DNA of 64,000 nucleotides from a virus. The position numbers and the translations under genes are program-made. Shown piece by piece: positions 9,326 to 16,408 of the stretch (position 1 is the first letter of the stretch; each line of letters begins with the position of its first letter). The stretch is from positions 64,001 through 128,000 of the IMG/VR virus record IMGVR_UViG_3300050139_000095. The stretch is one strand, 5' to 3'. Under the pieces are notes generated by a model. It was not told where the DNA came from. It was given only the letters and a program-made list of their open reading frames with translations, and searched no databases.

Positions 9326-10121
9326 AGAATCAAGTCTTCGACTCATTGATGTTCATGTTGACCGCATAGATCCAAATCCGAATAACGCGAATGAAATGGA
9401 TGAGCCTACATTCCAGCGGCTATGCGAAGAGTTCCGCGAGCACGGGATCATCATACCGATTACTTTGATTGAGAAACCAGATGGCCGGTATAAGCTGATT
9501 GGTGGTGAGCATAGGTGGAAGGCCGCGATTGCCACTGACCACAAATATATCCCGTCAATCGTTCTCGCGGATGAGAAGTGGAATGATCCGGACATCGTGG
9601 ATCTTGTGGCTGTGCGGATCAATGAGATCCGTGGCCGAGTGTCGGCGCAGAAGTTGACGCCGATCTATGAGCGTGTGGTCGCGAAGCATGGCGAGGAAGC
9701 TGCGCAGAAGATCATGGGTATCACCCACGACGATGTGTTCCGCAAGTTGGTGCGCAAGATGGCGAAGAACATCCAGAAGTCTTTGCCGGTGGACATGGCA
9801 AAGAAGGTTGAAGAGGCGGCGGCCAAGGCCAAAGATCCCGCGCAGCTTGGCAGGTCGCTGTCGAAGATTTTTACCCAAGAGGCAAAGAGCATGGAGTCCA
9901 ACTGCCTTGTCTTCAAGGGTGGGACCAAAGAGCATGTCTTGGTCAAGTGTTCGCCAGATATGTTTGCCGCGATGAAAGAGTTGGTGCGGTACGCTCAGGC
10001 TTACGGTGAAGACATCAATGACGTTTTATTTAGTAGTGTTTTAGTTCCATTGAAATCTTATCAGGCTAGATCGCAGAGTGATCCGCCGTCAGATGAAATT
10101 GTCGCGACGGTTTCGCATTAG
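9312..10121 (+). CDS. ParB/Srx-fold domain protein
   Basis: 269 residues. Residues 8-110 form a ParB N-terminal (ParB/sulfiredoxin) domain: VDRIDPNPNNANEMD, then EHGIIIPITLIE and the GGEHRWKAAI box, the CTPase/nuclease signature region of ParB. A helical segment follows (THDDVFRKLVRKMAKNIQK) and could be a DNA-binding region. ParB relatives bind centromere-like palindromes or act as nucleases. It is the last gene of the replication operon and a candidate binder of the scattered palindrome described here (inference). Confidence 0.75.
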   Translation: MESTKESSLRLIDVHVDRIDPNPNNANEMDEPTFQRLCEEFREHGIIIPITLIEKPDGRYKLIGGEHRWKAAIATDHKYIPSIVLADEKWNDPDIVDLVAVRINEIRGRVSAQKLTPIYERVVAKHGEEAAQKIMGITHDDVFRKLVRKMAKNIQKSLPVDMAKKVEEAAAKAKDPAQLGRSLSKIFTQEAKSMESNCLVFKGGTKEHVLVKCSPDMFAAMKELVRYAQAYGEDINDVLFSSVLVPLKSYQARSQSDPPSDEIVATVSH

Positions 10122-10123
10122 TA

Positions 10124-10166
10124 GGGTTCGGCCCGAATCCATGGGCCTAGCCCTAGACAATTGTCT
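10124..10166. other. Cluster of inverted repeats after ParB-like gene
   Basis: Three inverted repeats follow one another right after the stop: GGGTTCG-GCC-CGAATCC (10124-10140), GGGC-CTA-GCCC (10143-10153) and the perfect palindrome AGACAATTGTCT (10155-10166). There is no long T-run, so a simple intrinsic terminator is not clear. The rest of the gap to 10229 is AT-rich with no gene; it probably ends the replication operon and starts the next one. Confidence 0.45.
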
Positions 10167-10229
10167 TATCTAGACTAGCACCAGTTCATTTTAGATTGGC
10201 AAATTTTCTTACAGCGTTAGACTTGATTC

Positions 10230-10793
10230 ATGGCGAAAAAGAGTGGATCTGATACTCGGCGGAAGTCATTGTGCGATTTCCGTGGCGAAAAGCTGGTCAT
10301 CGCCGAAGAAACGATAACAGTCAGAGAACTCCTCGCGTGGGTGTCAAGCGTCGGGGCCGACCTGACAGGCGTCGATCTCTCTGGCTTTAATGCCACACAT
10401 TCAAATTTTATATACATCTACGCTCCACAGATCAGAATGTATGGCGGTGACTTTCGTCACAGCAAGTTTTGTAAATCAGTTTTCCACCAGGGAGACTTGA
10501 GTGACAGCGACTTTTCACACTCAGACTTCCGTGGCTGTTACCTGAACGACTCGAAGTGCGTGGGCGCGGATTTTTCAAACTGCGACATGCGCGGAGCATA
10601 TTTGTTTGATGCCGACTTTACTCGGGCCAACTTCTCGAAATCCGATCTTAGGGGATGCAAGATAGAATGTGCTATCCTTGATCATGCCGATCTAACTGGA
10701 GCCAACATAGAAGGGGTAGAATTCATTGAGTGTGACATGAATTTCACGAAGCTAAGTCTTGCAGAGAAGACTCACATGTTCAGACTCAATTGA
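10230..10793 (+). CDS. Pentapeptide repeat protein
   Basis: 187 residues. From residue 44 to 180 there are repeated A/S/C-D/N-L/F-x-x units (ADLTGVDLSG, SDSDFSHSDFRG, ADFSNCDMRG, ADLTGANIEG), which build a right-handed quadrilateral beta-helix. Family members include DNA mimics such as MfpA/Qnr, but most have unknown roles. Length and repeat number match small single-domain members. It begins a new unit after a 108-base gap. Confidence 0.85.
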   Translation: MAKKSGSDTRRKSLCDFRGEKLVIAEETITVRELLAWVSSVGADLTGVDLSGFNATHSNFIYIYAPQIRMYGGDFRHSKFCKSVFHQGDLSDSDFSHSDFRGCYLNDSKCVGADFSNCDMRGAYLFDADFTRANFSKSDLRGCKIECAILDHADLTGANIEGVEFIECDMNFTKLSLAEKTHMFRLN

Positions 10794-10799
10794 AAATAT

Positions 10800-11099
10800 A
10801 TGCGCAAGGAAGCGAACTTTAAGTCATCGGATGGAGCGCGAACGAAGTTCAATGTGCAGGTGCGCGGCGGAACTGTCGTTTCAAATTCAAAGGACATCGT
10901 TTTTATTTTGGGCACGGACCAAATAATGTACAGGATCGACATGAAGTCCCAGAGGGAATTCTCCAATATGGATCTCGATCCTGGGGAAACTTTATGGATC
11001 TATTGCGTTCCCCAAAGGTTTCGAGTATTAACTATCCTGAAACAATCGGATCAATATGATTGTCCTGGTGATGTTGATAAGGTCGTTGAGTTAGAATAA
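10800..11099 (+). CDS. Hypothetical protein
   Basis: 99 residues, beta-rich pattern (TKFNVQVRGGTVVSNSKDIV), soluble. It starts six bases after the pentapeptide gene. No family recognised. Confidence 0.5.
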   Translation: MRKEANFKSSDGARTKFNVQVRGGTVVSNSKDIVFILGTDQIMYRIDMKSQREFSNMDLDPGETLWIYCVPQRFRVLTILKQSDQYDCPGDVDKVVELE

Positions 11100-11109
11100 A
11101 GAGGGACAA

Positions 11110-11769
11110 ATGGAAGTCGAAGGCAAGGGCAAGGCCATTGATTTGGTCTATGAAACTATTCGTCACGCCATACGAGATCCAGACTTTGACGTAGAAGATT
11201 CGCAGATAATTCGCCACGCACTTGAATCCTTTCAAGACATGATCTCCATGACTGCGGCGGTTCATGTGCTGCGCAATGCCGCCAACATGAATGAAGATCA
11301 AGATACTCAAGAGACCTTGAAGCGTTTGGCCATAGGCATTCGCGGGTTACAATTCAATTCTGAGTTAAATGAAAAGGGTATTGTCGATGTGCTTTCTGAT
11401 CTTGAGCACAAGCAATGGATGAAGTGGAGTCAGACGGTAGCGCCTGAAGTGTCAGAAGAACGGCGAGTCCGGTGGAAGATGTTCTGGGTTCCATACGAAC
11501 AGCTTGATGAGGCCACCAAAGGGTTTGATCGTCTGTGGGCTATGCGAGTCATGTCAGTCATCGAGCCAGTGATGGAGAGGATTCGCGGCGAACAGTACGA
11601 AAGGTTTCTTGGCTACGTTCGTCATTCAATGGATCTTTTTTTTCAGAAACAGTTTGAACAAGACATCTTTGAGAGCTATCGCAATCAGGTACTCGCGGAT
11701 ATTTTAAATCAAGTCCAACAAGAATCTCTTGGCGAAGGCGTCGGAGATAGGGAAGAATCTTCCAATTGA
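11110..11769 (+). CDS. RyR-domain-like protein
   Basis: 219 residues. Residues 100-155 carry an RyR-type signature: LSDLEHKQWMKW, then WVPYEQLDEATKGFDRLWAMRVM (usual form: LAENxHxxWA ... LVPYdeLpexEKxyDR). RyR-like domains are common in phages and in nucleotide-signalling systems and may bind nucleotides. The stop codon TGA lies inside a TCCAATTGATTGGA palindrome. An Xre regulator follows at once. Confidence 0.6.
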   Translation: MEVEGKGKAIDLVYETIRHAIRDPDFDVEDSQIIRHALESFQDMISMTAAVHVLRNAANMNEDQDTQETLKRLAIGIRGLQFNSELNEKGIVDVLSDLEHKQWMKWSQTVAPEVSEERRVRWKMFWVPYEQLDEATKGFDRLWAMRVMSVIEPVMERIRGEQYERFLGYVRHSMDLFFQKQFEQDIFESYRNQVLADILNQVQQESLGEGVGDREESSN

Positions 11770-11774
11770 TTGGA
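11761..11774. repeat. Palindrome TCCAATTGATTGGA, copy 2
   Basis: Exact copy, extended to TTCCAATTGATTGGAA. It contains the stop codon of the RyR-like gene and lies 17 bases before the ATG of the Xre gene, just upstream of its GGGGAAC ribosome site. Confidence 0.85.
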
Positions 11775-11791
11775 AAAAGGGGAACATCAAA

Positions 11792-12058
11792 ATGAGAATC
11801 AACGACAAGAAAGTACATCAAGACATCGGATTATTTTTACGAAAGCATCGCCTCAAGCGAGGGATGGAGCAAAAGGAAGTGGCGGCCAAGATCGGTCTTG
11901 GTCAGGCTCAATACATTTCCAACGTGGAGAATGGCAAGGCGGCAGTGTCGATCAAATCTCTGAAGAGACTGGTCAAGCACTACGGCATTCCCAAGAAGGA
12001 AGTCTCTCGCATGATTGGCAAGACAATTGAACACTATTACAACACGCAGTTGAGGTAA
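11792..12058 (+). CDS. Xre-family HTH regulator
   Basis: 88 residues. Residues 10-70 are a Cro/C1-type helix-turn-helix: GLFLRKHRLKRGMEQKEVAAKIGLGQAQYISNVENG in overall pattern, with the recognition helix around QAQYISNVE. Such proteins bind short palindromes as dimers. A TCCAATTGATTGGA palindrome sits directly upstream, a typical autoregulation position, so this is the best local candidate for the palindrome's ligand (inference). The start ATG at 11792 follows AAGGGGAACATCAAA. Confidence 0.8.
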   Translation: MRINDKKVHQDIGLFLRKHRLKRGMEQKEVAAKIGLGQAQYISNVENGKAAVSIKSLKRLVKHYGIPKKEVSRMIGKTIEHYYNTQLR

Positions 12059-12061
12059 CAG

Positions 12062-12685
12062 ATGATCAAGGGACCAAGCCTAGAAGTAGGCGAACAACTT
12101 ACGCACGCATCGGCCACAGTGTTTTGGAATGAATGGAAGTCTTTGTCCATTAGGCCGGAGCATTTGAATGATGTGAACGCAGCGGCCAACTTTATTCTCA
12201 ATCACGAAGCGAGATACCAGACGGTCACGAACGCCACCGGCATCCCATTCTATGTCGTCGGCCTGTGCCACTACCGGGAATCTTCTTTCAACTTCAACAC
12301 GCACCTGGCCAATGGAGATCCGCTCTTTGATCGCCACGGCAATCCGATTGTCACCACTCACGTTCCGGCTGGCCTCGGCCCGTTCAGAACTTGGGAAGAG
12401 GGAGCTATCGGAGCGTTCAAGCACGAGGGATGGCTTCACGGCTATCACTGGGATTTGTTGAATGCGATGGAGAATCTGGAAGCGTTCAATGGCGAAGGCT
12501 ATCGTCACATGGGCGTGATCAATCCATATCTGTTTTCATTCTCGAATCTTTATGTCAAAGGCAAGTATGGATCTGACGGTCACTATGATCCGAACTTGGT
12601 CGATGAACAAGCGGGAGTCGTCACGATTATGTTGGCGCTCAAGGCGCGTGGCATTGGCTTGAATGAGGTTGCACCGGCAGTTTAG
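12062..12685 (+). CDS. Endolysin, lysozyme-like muramidase
   Basis: 207 residues without a signal peptide. Residues 55-85 read YVVGLCHYRESSFNFNTHLANGDPL, the signature of a phage/cyanobacterial lysozyme-like family, with the Glu in HYRES a likely catalytic acid. Conserved TWEEGAIGA and FNGEGYR...NPYLFSFSNLYVKGKY follow. It would cleave peptidoglycan to release progeny. It sits directly after the Xre gene and ends head-on against a minus-strand gene, overlapping four bases. Confidence 0.8.
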   Translation: MIKGPSLEVGEQLTHASATVFWNEWKSLSIRPEHLNDVNAAANFILNHEARYQTVTNATGIPFYVVGLCHYRESSFNFNTHLANGDPLFDRHGNPIVTTHVPAGLGPFRTWEEGAIGAFKHEGWLHGYHWDLLNAMENLEAFNGEGYRHMGVINPYLFSFSNLYVKGKYGSDGHYDPNLVDEQAGVVTIMLALKARGIGLNEVAPAV

Positions 12686-12948
12686 AGAACACCTTCTGGC
12701 CTTTCACCATCCGCACTAATGAAGCGGATGGTGACTGTGCGGTGTTGCTGGATCTCATCCATGACCTCTTGCAGACGCGGCCACAGGAACTCTTTGTCAA
12801 TCCACTTCGCGAGTTTTTCAGGTAACAAGGTTGAATAGAACTTCAAAAGCTTTAACCGGCGCTTGACTGCATCGGCTTCGATCCTTACGAGTGCCTTCTC
12901 AAATTCAATCCTGGTTCCGGAAAACTCTTCGTCGATTGAAAAATCCAT
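12682..12948 (-). CDS. Hypothetical small protein
   Basis: 88 residues from the ATG at 12948, with GAGGAAG upstream on the minus strand. It is rich in charged helices (IEFEKALVRIEADAVKRRLK). Inside its 3' part a perfect 10-bp inverted repeat (12705-12714 with 12724-12733) could end transcription arriving from the endolysin gene. Function unknown. Confidence 0.5.
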   Translation of the reverse strand: MDFSIDEEFSGTRIEFEKALVRIEADAVKRRLKLLKFYSTLLPEKLAKWIDKEFLWPRLQEVMDEIQQHRTVTIRFISADGERPEGVL

Positions 12949-12978
12949 ACACAAAACTTCCTCTTTGGACTATTGATT

Positions 12979-12987
12979 TGATATTAG
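12979..12987 (+). promoter_or_regulatory. Extended -10 promoter candidate
   Basis: GATTTGATATTAG (12975-12987) gives TG-n followed by TATTAG, about 30 bases before the ATG at 13018, in a divergent intergenic region. The same GATTTGATAT core recurs at 19411. Confidence 0.4.
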
Positions 12988-13017
12988 GAATATATTCACA
13001 TTGTTGCGGGGGTTCAA

Positions 13018-13329
13018 ATGGTAAGACTAAATCAAGAAGGCATCAACGAAGCGAAGCGCATTCTCATGGCGATGGGCGCTGAAATCAAGATGGATCGATT
13101 CGGTGAGAGCAATGCAATTTTTCTCAAGCCACTCAACGCTGAACAGGGAAAGTTGATCCTGTCATACGTTCAGCATCTGGAAGATCATTCGTTCAGAAAC
13201 GACGAGGCGATGCGAATGTCATCGAAGCTTGGCGTGGCAGAATCGTTTCTTGATCAGATCAAGAATAGCCCGGAGCAAACGGCCAAGGGGCTTGCGAGCA
13301 AAGGGATTTCTGAATTATCTAAGATGTAA
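13018..13329 (+). CDS. Hypothetical protein
   Basis: 103 residues, helical and charged, first gene of a new plus-strand unit with a GCGGGGG ribosome site. No motif recognised. Confidence 0.55.
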   Translation: MVRLNQEGINEAKRILMAMGAEIKMDRFGESNAIFLKPLNAEQGKLILSYVQHLEDHSFRNDEAMRMSSKLGVAESFLDQIKNSPEQTAKGLASKGISELSKM

Positions 13330-13330
13330 G

Positions 13331-13376
13331 GTGAGGGAGCCTGGTGCATATACTTTGCAGCGCAACCAGGCACACT
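13331..13376 (+). other. Stem-loop downstream of 13018 gene
   Basis: GTGAG and CTCAC plus GCCTGGT and ACCAGGC pair as two stacked stems separated by a 3x3 internal loop, with a 19-base apical loop. No T-run follows. The remainder of the gap to 13483 holds CTATC-GAATT-GATAG near 13437 and a TAAGGAG ribosome site, but no gene. Confidence 0.4.
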
Positions 13377-13483
13377 CACGCATAGCACAATCTCATCCAT
13401 GAAATTCTTGCCACACGAGATCCCCCGTCATAGATTCTATCGAATTGATAGTTTTATGGCGGTCTAGTTTTAAGGAGATGCAA

Positions 13484-13939
13484 ATGGAAACGCAGACAGA
13501 AGGTTCAAAGTTAAATGATCTGGCCTTTGAGAGTGAAGTCGAACGGCTGACCGAAGAGCCAAGTCTCAATGACATAACTCCGATTGGTGATTGGTTGCCT
13601 GATTACGTTCACAAGATGGAGATCAAGGCTCGCGTTCTCGATCAATTGCTTGGCTCGAAAGACTGGCAAGAGCATCCGGTACTGAGCGAACTCTTATCGG
13701 TTGGTGACATTGCTAAGATTGAAGAAGTGTTGGCGACCAGGATCAACGGTGAAGAAAAAGATTCCGGTGCATCTGGAGCCGTGCGGCGCTTGTCACAGTT
13801 GATTGTAGTGCAAGACCTTGCCGATCAATTCCGCGATGCTATTGAAACTAAAGTAGAAGAGATGACTGAAGCGATCAAGCGTTCGCGGATGCTGACTGAT
13901 AGCGCGGTGAAGGTTGAAGTTAATACGCAAAAGAACTAA
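13484..13939 (+). CDS. Hypothetical protein before tmRNA
   Basis: 151 residues, acidic N-terminus, helical throughout. The TAAGGAG site at 13471 sets the ATG at 13484. It ends 11 bases before the tmRNA, so the tmRNA may be transcribed from the same promoter. Function unknown. Confidence 0.55.
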   Translation: METQTEGSKLNDLAFESEVERLTEEPSLNDITPIGDWLPDYVHKMEIKARVLDQLLGSKDWQEHPVLSELLSVGDIAKIEEVLATRINGEEKDSGASGAVRRLSQLIVVQDLADQFRDAIETKVEEMTEAIKRSRMLTDSAVKVEVNTQKN

Positions 13940-13950
13940 GATTAGTTTTT

Positions 13951-14340
13951 GGGCCTGACATGGCTTCGACAGGGAACTGGACAGAGGATTTGCGTGCAGT
14001 GGTGGGCTGGCCACTTAAAAAGCCCAAATTGTATTCGGCAATAATATGCCCCTTCAGAACGTCGCCTAATAAGTGGCGGTCTGGATCAGCGCCTTCGGGC
14101 GCTGGCGGAGTCGCCGAGAACTCTGTAACGAAAGATCGGCAACACGGACAACCCGGCGTCCGGCTCGCAAGAGCGAATTAACGGGGAGTGCGCCGTGACT
14201 TATGGGAACGCGGTCGGTGGTGATGACAGCCGTAAAAATGTCTCGAAGACTTGCCGGTGGTCATGAAACTCCGGATACGCACGTAGAGATTCTTTCACAA
14301 GGTTCTTTGGACGAGGGTTCGATTCCCTCCAGGTCCACCA
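13951..14340 (+). ncRNA. ssrA: Transfer-messenger RNA
   Basis: One-piece tmRNA of 390 nt. The 5' end GGGCCTGACATGGCTTCGACAGGG and 3' end GAGGGTTCGATTCCCTCC-AGGTCC-ACCA fold into the tRNA-like domain. The acceptor pairs GGGCCTG with CAGGTCC and keeps the G3-U70 wobble required by alanyl-tRNA synthetase; CCA is encoded. The likely tag frame runs from GGC at 14037 to tandem stops at 14067-14072 and reads GNNMPLQNVA. tmRNA rescues stalled ribosomes and tags the nascent chain. The tag ends in VA rather than the common LAA. Confidence 0.92.
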
Positions 14341-14345
14341 TTTTT

Positions 14346-14435
14346 GGAAGAGTGTGTGAGCGGTTTAAACAGCCAGTCTTGAAAACTGGTAGACTCGAAA
14401 GAGTCTCGTAGGTTCAAATCCTACCTCTTCCGCCA
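14346..14435 (+). tRNA. tRNA-Ser (UGA)
   Basis: 90 nt including encoded CCA. The acceptor GGAAGAG pairs with CTCTTCC, the anticodon stem is CCAGT/ACTGG with loop CTTGAAA (anticodon TGA at 14380-14382), there is a long class II variable arm, and the T-arm is GTAGG-TTCAAAT-CCTAC. It reads UCA. It lies five bases after the tmRNA and is probably processed from the same transcript. Confidence 0.93.
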
Positions 14436-14446
14436 TGGCCTAATAA

Positions 14447-14496
14447 AGTAGGCCAGAGCGATGTGTCAGCGATCATTCTGGCCTACTATAGTAGGC
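14447..14496. repeat. Nested inverted repeats after tRNA-Ser
   Basis: AGTAGGCCAGA (14447-14457) and TCTGGCCTACT (14477-14487) are perfect 11-bp inverted arms around 19 bases. The right arm overlaps a second perfect 16-bp palindrome, GCCTACTATAGTAGGC (14481-14496). This may act as a processing or termination structure, or mark a recombination site next to the tRNA. Confidence 0.5.
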
Positions 14497-14543
14497 TGAA
14501 AACTAGACCGCTTGTTTTCATTGTCATGCGTTATGATTTCTCC

Positions 14544-15122
14544 ATGAGACAAATCAAATGTTTCTTTCTCGAAGATACTGGCGGAACGCGCTACTCGCTT
14601 CGGCGCTATAGCTGCGGGGCAATTTGCAAATGCCCAGGTAACGGAAGCTATCACAATGGCCAGGTCCATTTGAGTGACAGCCCCGATGACAACCATTGTC
14701 CAGACCGACCGGCCAAGACCGATCCGCGATGGCCGACGAAATGCGATAAGTGTGATTACATCTTCGTGGATGAAGACAACTGGCAGGTCTTTCCCGAAGG
14801 GCTTTATAAAAATGCTGAAGGCACGCTGATGACTTTGCGGGATGCACCTGCCGGTGCAATGTGGTTCGCGGATTGGATGCCGTGGAAGGGCGCTGACGGC
14901 CACTCACTGGTGGTCAAGACTCCCGGTGGCGAATGGATGGTCGATAGCCAGGCGAGTAACTGCACGCGGAAAGATGACAAGGTTCATCGCTGTTGGATTC
15001 GTCACGGAACTGTTCCCAACATCACTGTGGATAAAAACGGTGACACCTGCAACGCTGGAGCCGGTTCGATTCTTTGTGGTTCATATCATGGCTTTTTGCG
15101 CGGCGGGAATCTGGAGGATTGA
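14544..15122 (+). CDS. Cys-rich conserved phage protein
   Basis: 192 residues. Several cysteine pairs (CGAICKC, CDKC) and a distinctive segment (WMVDSQASNCTRKDDKVHRCWIRHG in part, then PNITVDKNGDTCNAGAGSI) recall an uncharacterised family seen in tailed phages. The ATG at 14544 has no ribosome site, but a TATGAT -10-like hexamer ends seven bases upstream, so a leaderless transcript is possible. An in-frame ATG at 14526 is the alternative. Confidence 0.6.
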   Translation: MRQIKCFFLEDTGGTRYSLRRYSCGAICKCPGNGSYHNGQVHLSDSPDDNHCPDRPAKTDPRWPTKCDKCDYIFVDEDNWQVFPEGLYKNAEGTLMTLRDAPAGAMWFADWMPWKGADGHSLVVKTPGGEWMVDSQASNCTRKDDKVHRCWIRHGTVPNITVDKNGDTCNAGAGSILCGSYHGFLRGGNLED

Positions 15123-15124
15123 TG

Positions 15125-15475
15125 ATGGGCCAGGCGAGTCCTTATCTACGCAGAAACCAGGACGGCTACGCGCATTGGTGTCCGGCGTGTAAACAAATGC
15201 ATCGGCTACCTGATTCATGGGACTTCAACGGAGATGTTAACCGGCCAACATTCACTCCAAGCTTCAAGCACTCTGGAATGGCTACGGTCAGAGATGCCAA
15301 TGGAGCGTGGACTGGAGAGTGGGTTAGAGATGCAAATGGGAATACCGTAAGTGAAATCTGCCATTACATTCTGACGGATGGAATTTTAAACTTCTGTACT
15401 GATTGCACGCATGACTTCAAAGGCAAGAATGTTCCTCTCCCAGAACTGCCGGAATATTATCGGGACAGGAAATAA
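15125..15475 (+). CDS. DUF6527-like zinc-binding phage protein
   Basis: 116 residues. The pattern HWCPACKQMHRLP, then WDFNGDVNRPTFTPS, ICHYILTDG and FCTDCTHDFKG matches the layout of the phage family DUF6527 (unknown function, Cys/His metal site). Start after TGGAGGA; a second ATG lies at 15122 across the previous stop. Confidence 0.6.
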   Translation: MGQASPYLRRNQDGYAHWCPACKQMHRLPDSWDFNGDVNRPTFTPSFKHSGMATVRDANGAWTGEWVRDANGNTVSEICHYILTDGILNFCTDCTHDFKGKNVPLPELPEYYRDRK

Positions 15476-15807
15476 TGGGCGGCCTCATTCGCTTGTGGGA
15501 TGAGAGTAAACTTCTCTTCGATCTGCGTGATCGCACGATCATAATCATTCGCGGATGTCCGGAGATCGGGCCAATCAAAAAGATGGTGGAGTGTCATGAC
15601 ATCTTAGACATGACCATCGACATTCAAAAGAGATTCCCCACTGAGTTCCCAGATACACCAGAGTACGATGTCGGTGCGATGAATAGACTGAAGCATTTGA
15701 CCGGGGAGATTTTCGTTTGGTGGGGACCGATACTTCCACAGCCTGACTACGAGGTATATTCACTCGGGGTTCGTAGACTTATTCGCAGTCTCAAAGCGTG
15801 TGGTTAA
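15475..15807 (+). CDS. Hypothetical protein
   Basis: 110 residues, mixed alpha/beta, no motif recognised. The ATG overlaps the upstream stop (TAATG). The stop codon lies inside a strong hairpin. Confidence 0.5.
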   Translation: MGGLIRLWDESKLLFDLRDRTIIIIRGCPEIGPIKKMVECHDILDMTIDIQKRFPTEFPDTPEYDVGAMNRLKHLTGEIFVWWGPILPQPDYEVYSLGVRRLIRSLKACG

Positions 15808-15827
15808 TTACTTCCGTAGTAATTAAC
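15803..15827 (+). other. Stem-loop over stop codon
   Basis: GTTAATTAC-TTCCGTA-GTAATTAAC, a perfect 9-bp stem with a 7-base loop, includes the TAA of the preceding gene. It lies just before the bidirectional terminator and may protect the mRNA 3' end. Confidence 0.5.
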
Positions 15828-15840
15828 TGATCAAAATTTG

Positions 15841-15854
15841 TCCAATCGATTGGA
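15841..15854. repeat. Palindrome TCCAATCGATTGGA, copy 3
   Basis: Exact copy with CG centre, intergenic between convergent operons, two bases before the A-tract of the terminator. Confidence 0.85.
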
Positions 15855-15856
15855 AT

Positions 15857-15885
15857 AAAAAAAGGCCCTGGTCGCCCAGAGCCTT
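15857..15885 (-). terminator. Intrinsic terminator, probably bidirectional
   Basis: AAGGCCCTGG (15862-15871), loop TCGC, CCAGAGCCTT (15876-15885), one mismatch. Read on the minus strand it is followed by seven T (15857-15863), a strong stop for the lipoprotein operon. On the plus strand a weaker T-rich stretch follows. Confidence 0.8.
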
Positions 15886-15908
15886 TCGTGTGTCTTTTGG
15901 TTTAGCTA

Positions 15909-16331
15909 TTAAAAAGGAATTGCTTGGCACGCGGTCGTGATCAAGGTGCTGATCTGTGTGGATGCCGTGCCACCAGAACATCCCCATGTGGGCGGAATTT
16001 GGCTGACGGCCAATCCCATGATCGCGTCAACAGCGAGAGGGCACACTGCGTTTGCAATCGCGCCTTTAGCACTGGGGCCTGACGATGCAGGAGCCGGTGT
16101 CGCTGCGGCACAAAGTTTCGTCACTTTGTTCAGAGCGTTGTTGATGTCACCGCTGATGGCGGCCAAGTTCGTGCAAGATGCTCCGGTAGCAATTGCCGCT
16201 GCGGTTGCAGATGCGATAGCTTGCTCGGCGCTACAGCCGATGGTGGCAACGGGAGTTGTTGTTGAACTGGGACAGCCGGTGAGGCCAAGTGTCAGCCCGA
16301 GAGCCAACAATGTTAATGATAGGAACTTCAT
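15909..16331 (-). CDS. Ala/Ser-rich lipoprotein
   Basis: 140 residues. MKFLSLTLLALGLTLGLTGC is a classic lipoprotein signal with lipidated Cys20. The mature chain is Ala/Thr/Ser-rich with several Cys. A clean AAGGAG site precedes the ATG. Last gene of the minus operon, with a strong terminator after it. It would sit in the inner or outer membrane; role unknown. Confidence 0.75.
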   Translation of the reverse strand: MKFLSLTLLALGLTLGLTGCPSSTTTPVATIGCSAEQAIASATAAAIATGASCTNLAAISGDINNALNKVTKLCAAATPAPASSGPSAKGAIANAVCPLAVDAIMGLAVSQIPPTWGCSGGTASTQISTLITTACQAIPF

Positions 16332-16408
16332 ACCTTTTCTCCTTGTTTGGTTTTGAAAAACCGTAAGAACAGATTAGAGCGGGGATTTTATGGAGAGGCA
16401 AGTCCGAC

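Noticed and set aside
12705-12733. 10-bp inverted repeat as a terminator of the endolysin gene
   Set aside because: No T-run on either side and it lies within the coding region of the minus-strand gene; kept only as a remark there.
13960-14411. Short ORFs over the tmRNA and tRNA-Ser
   Set aside because: The RNA genes explain the sequence; these frames are incidental.
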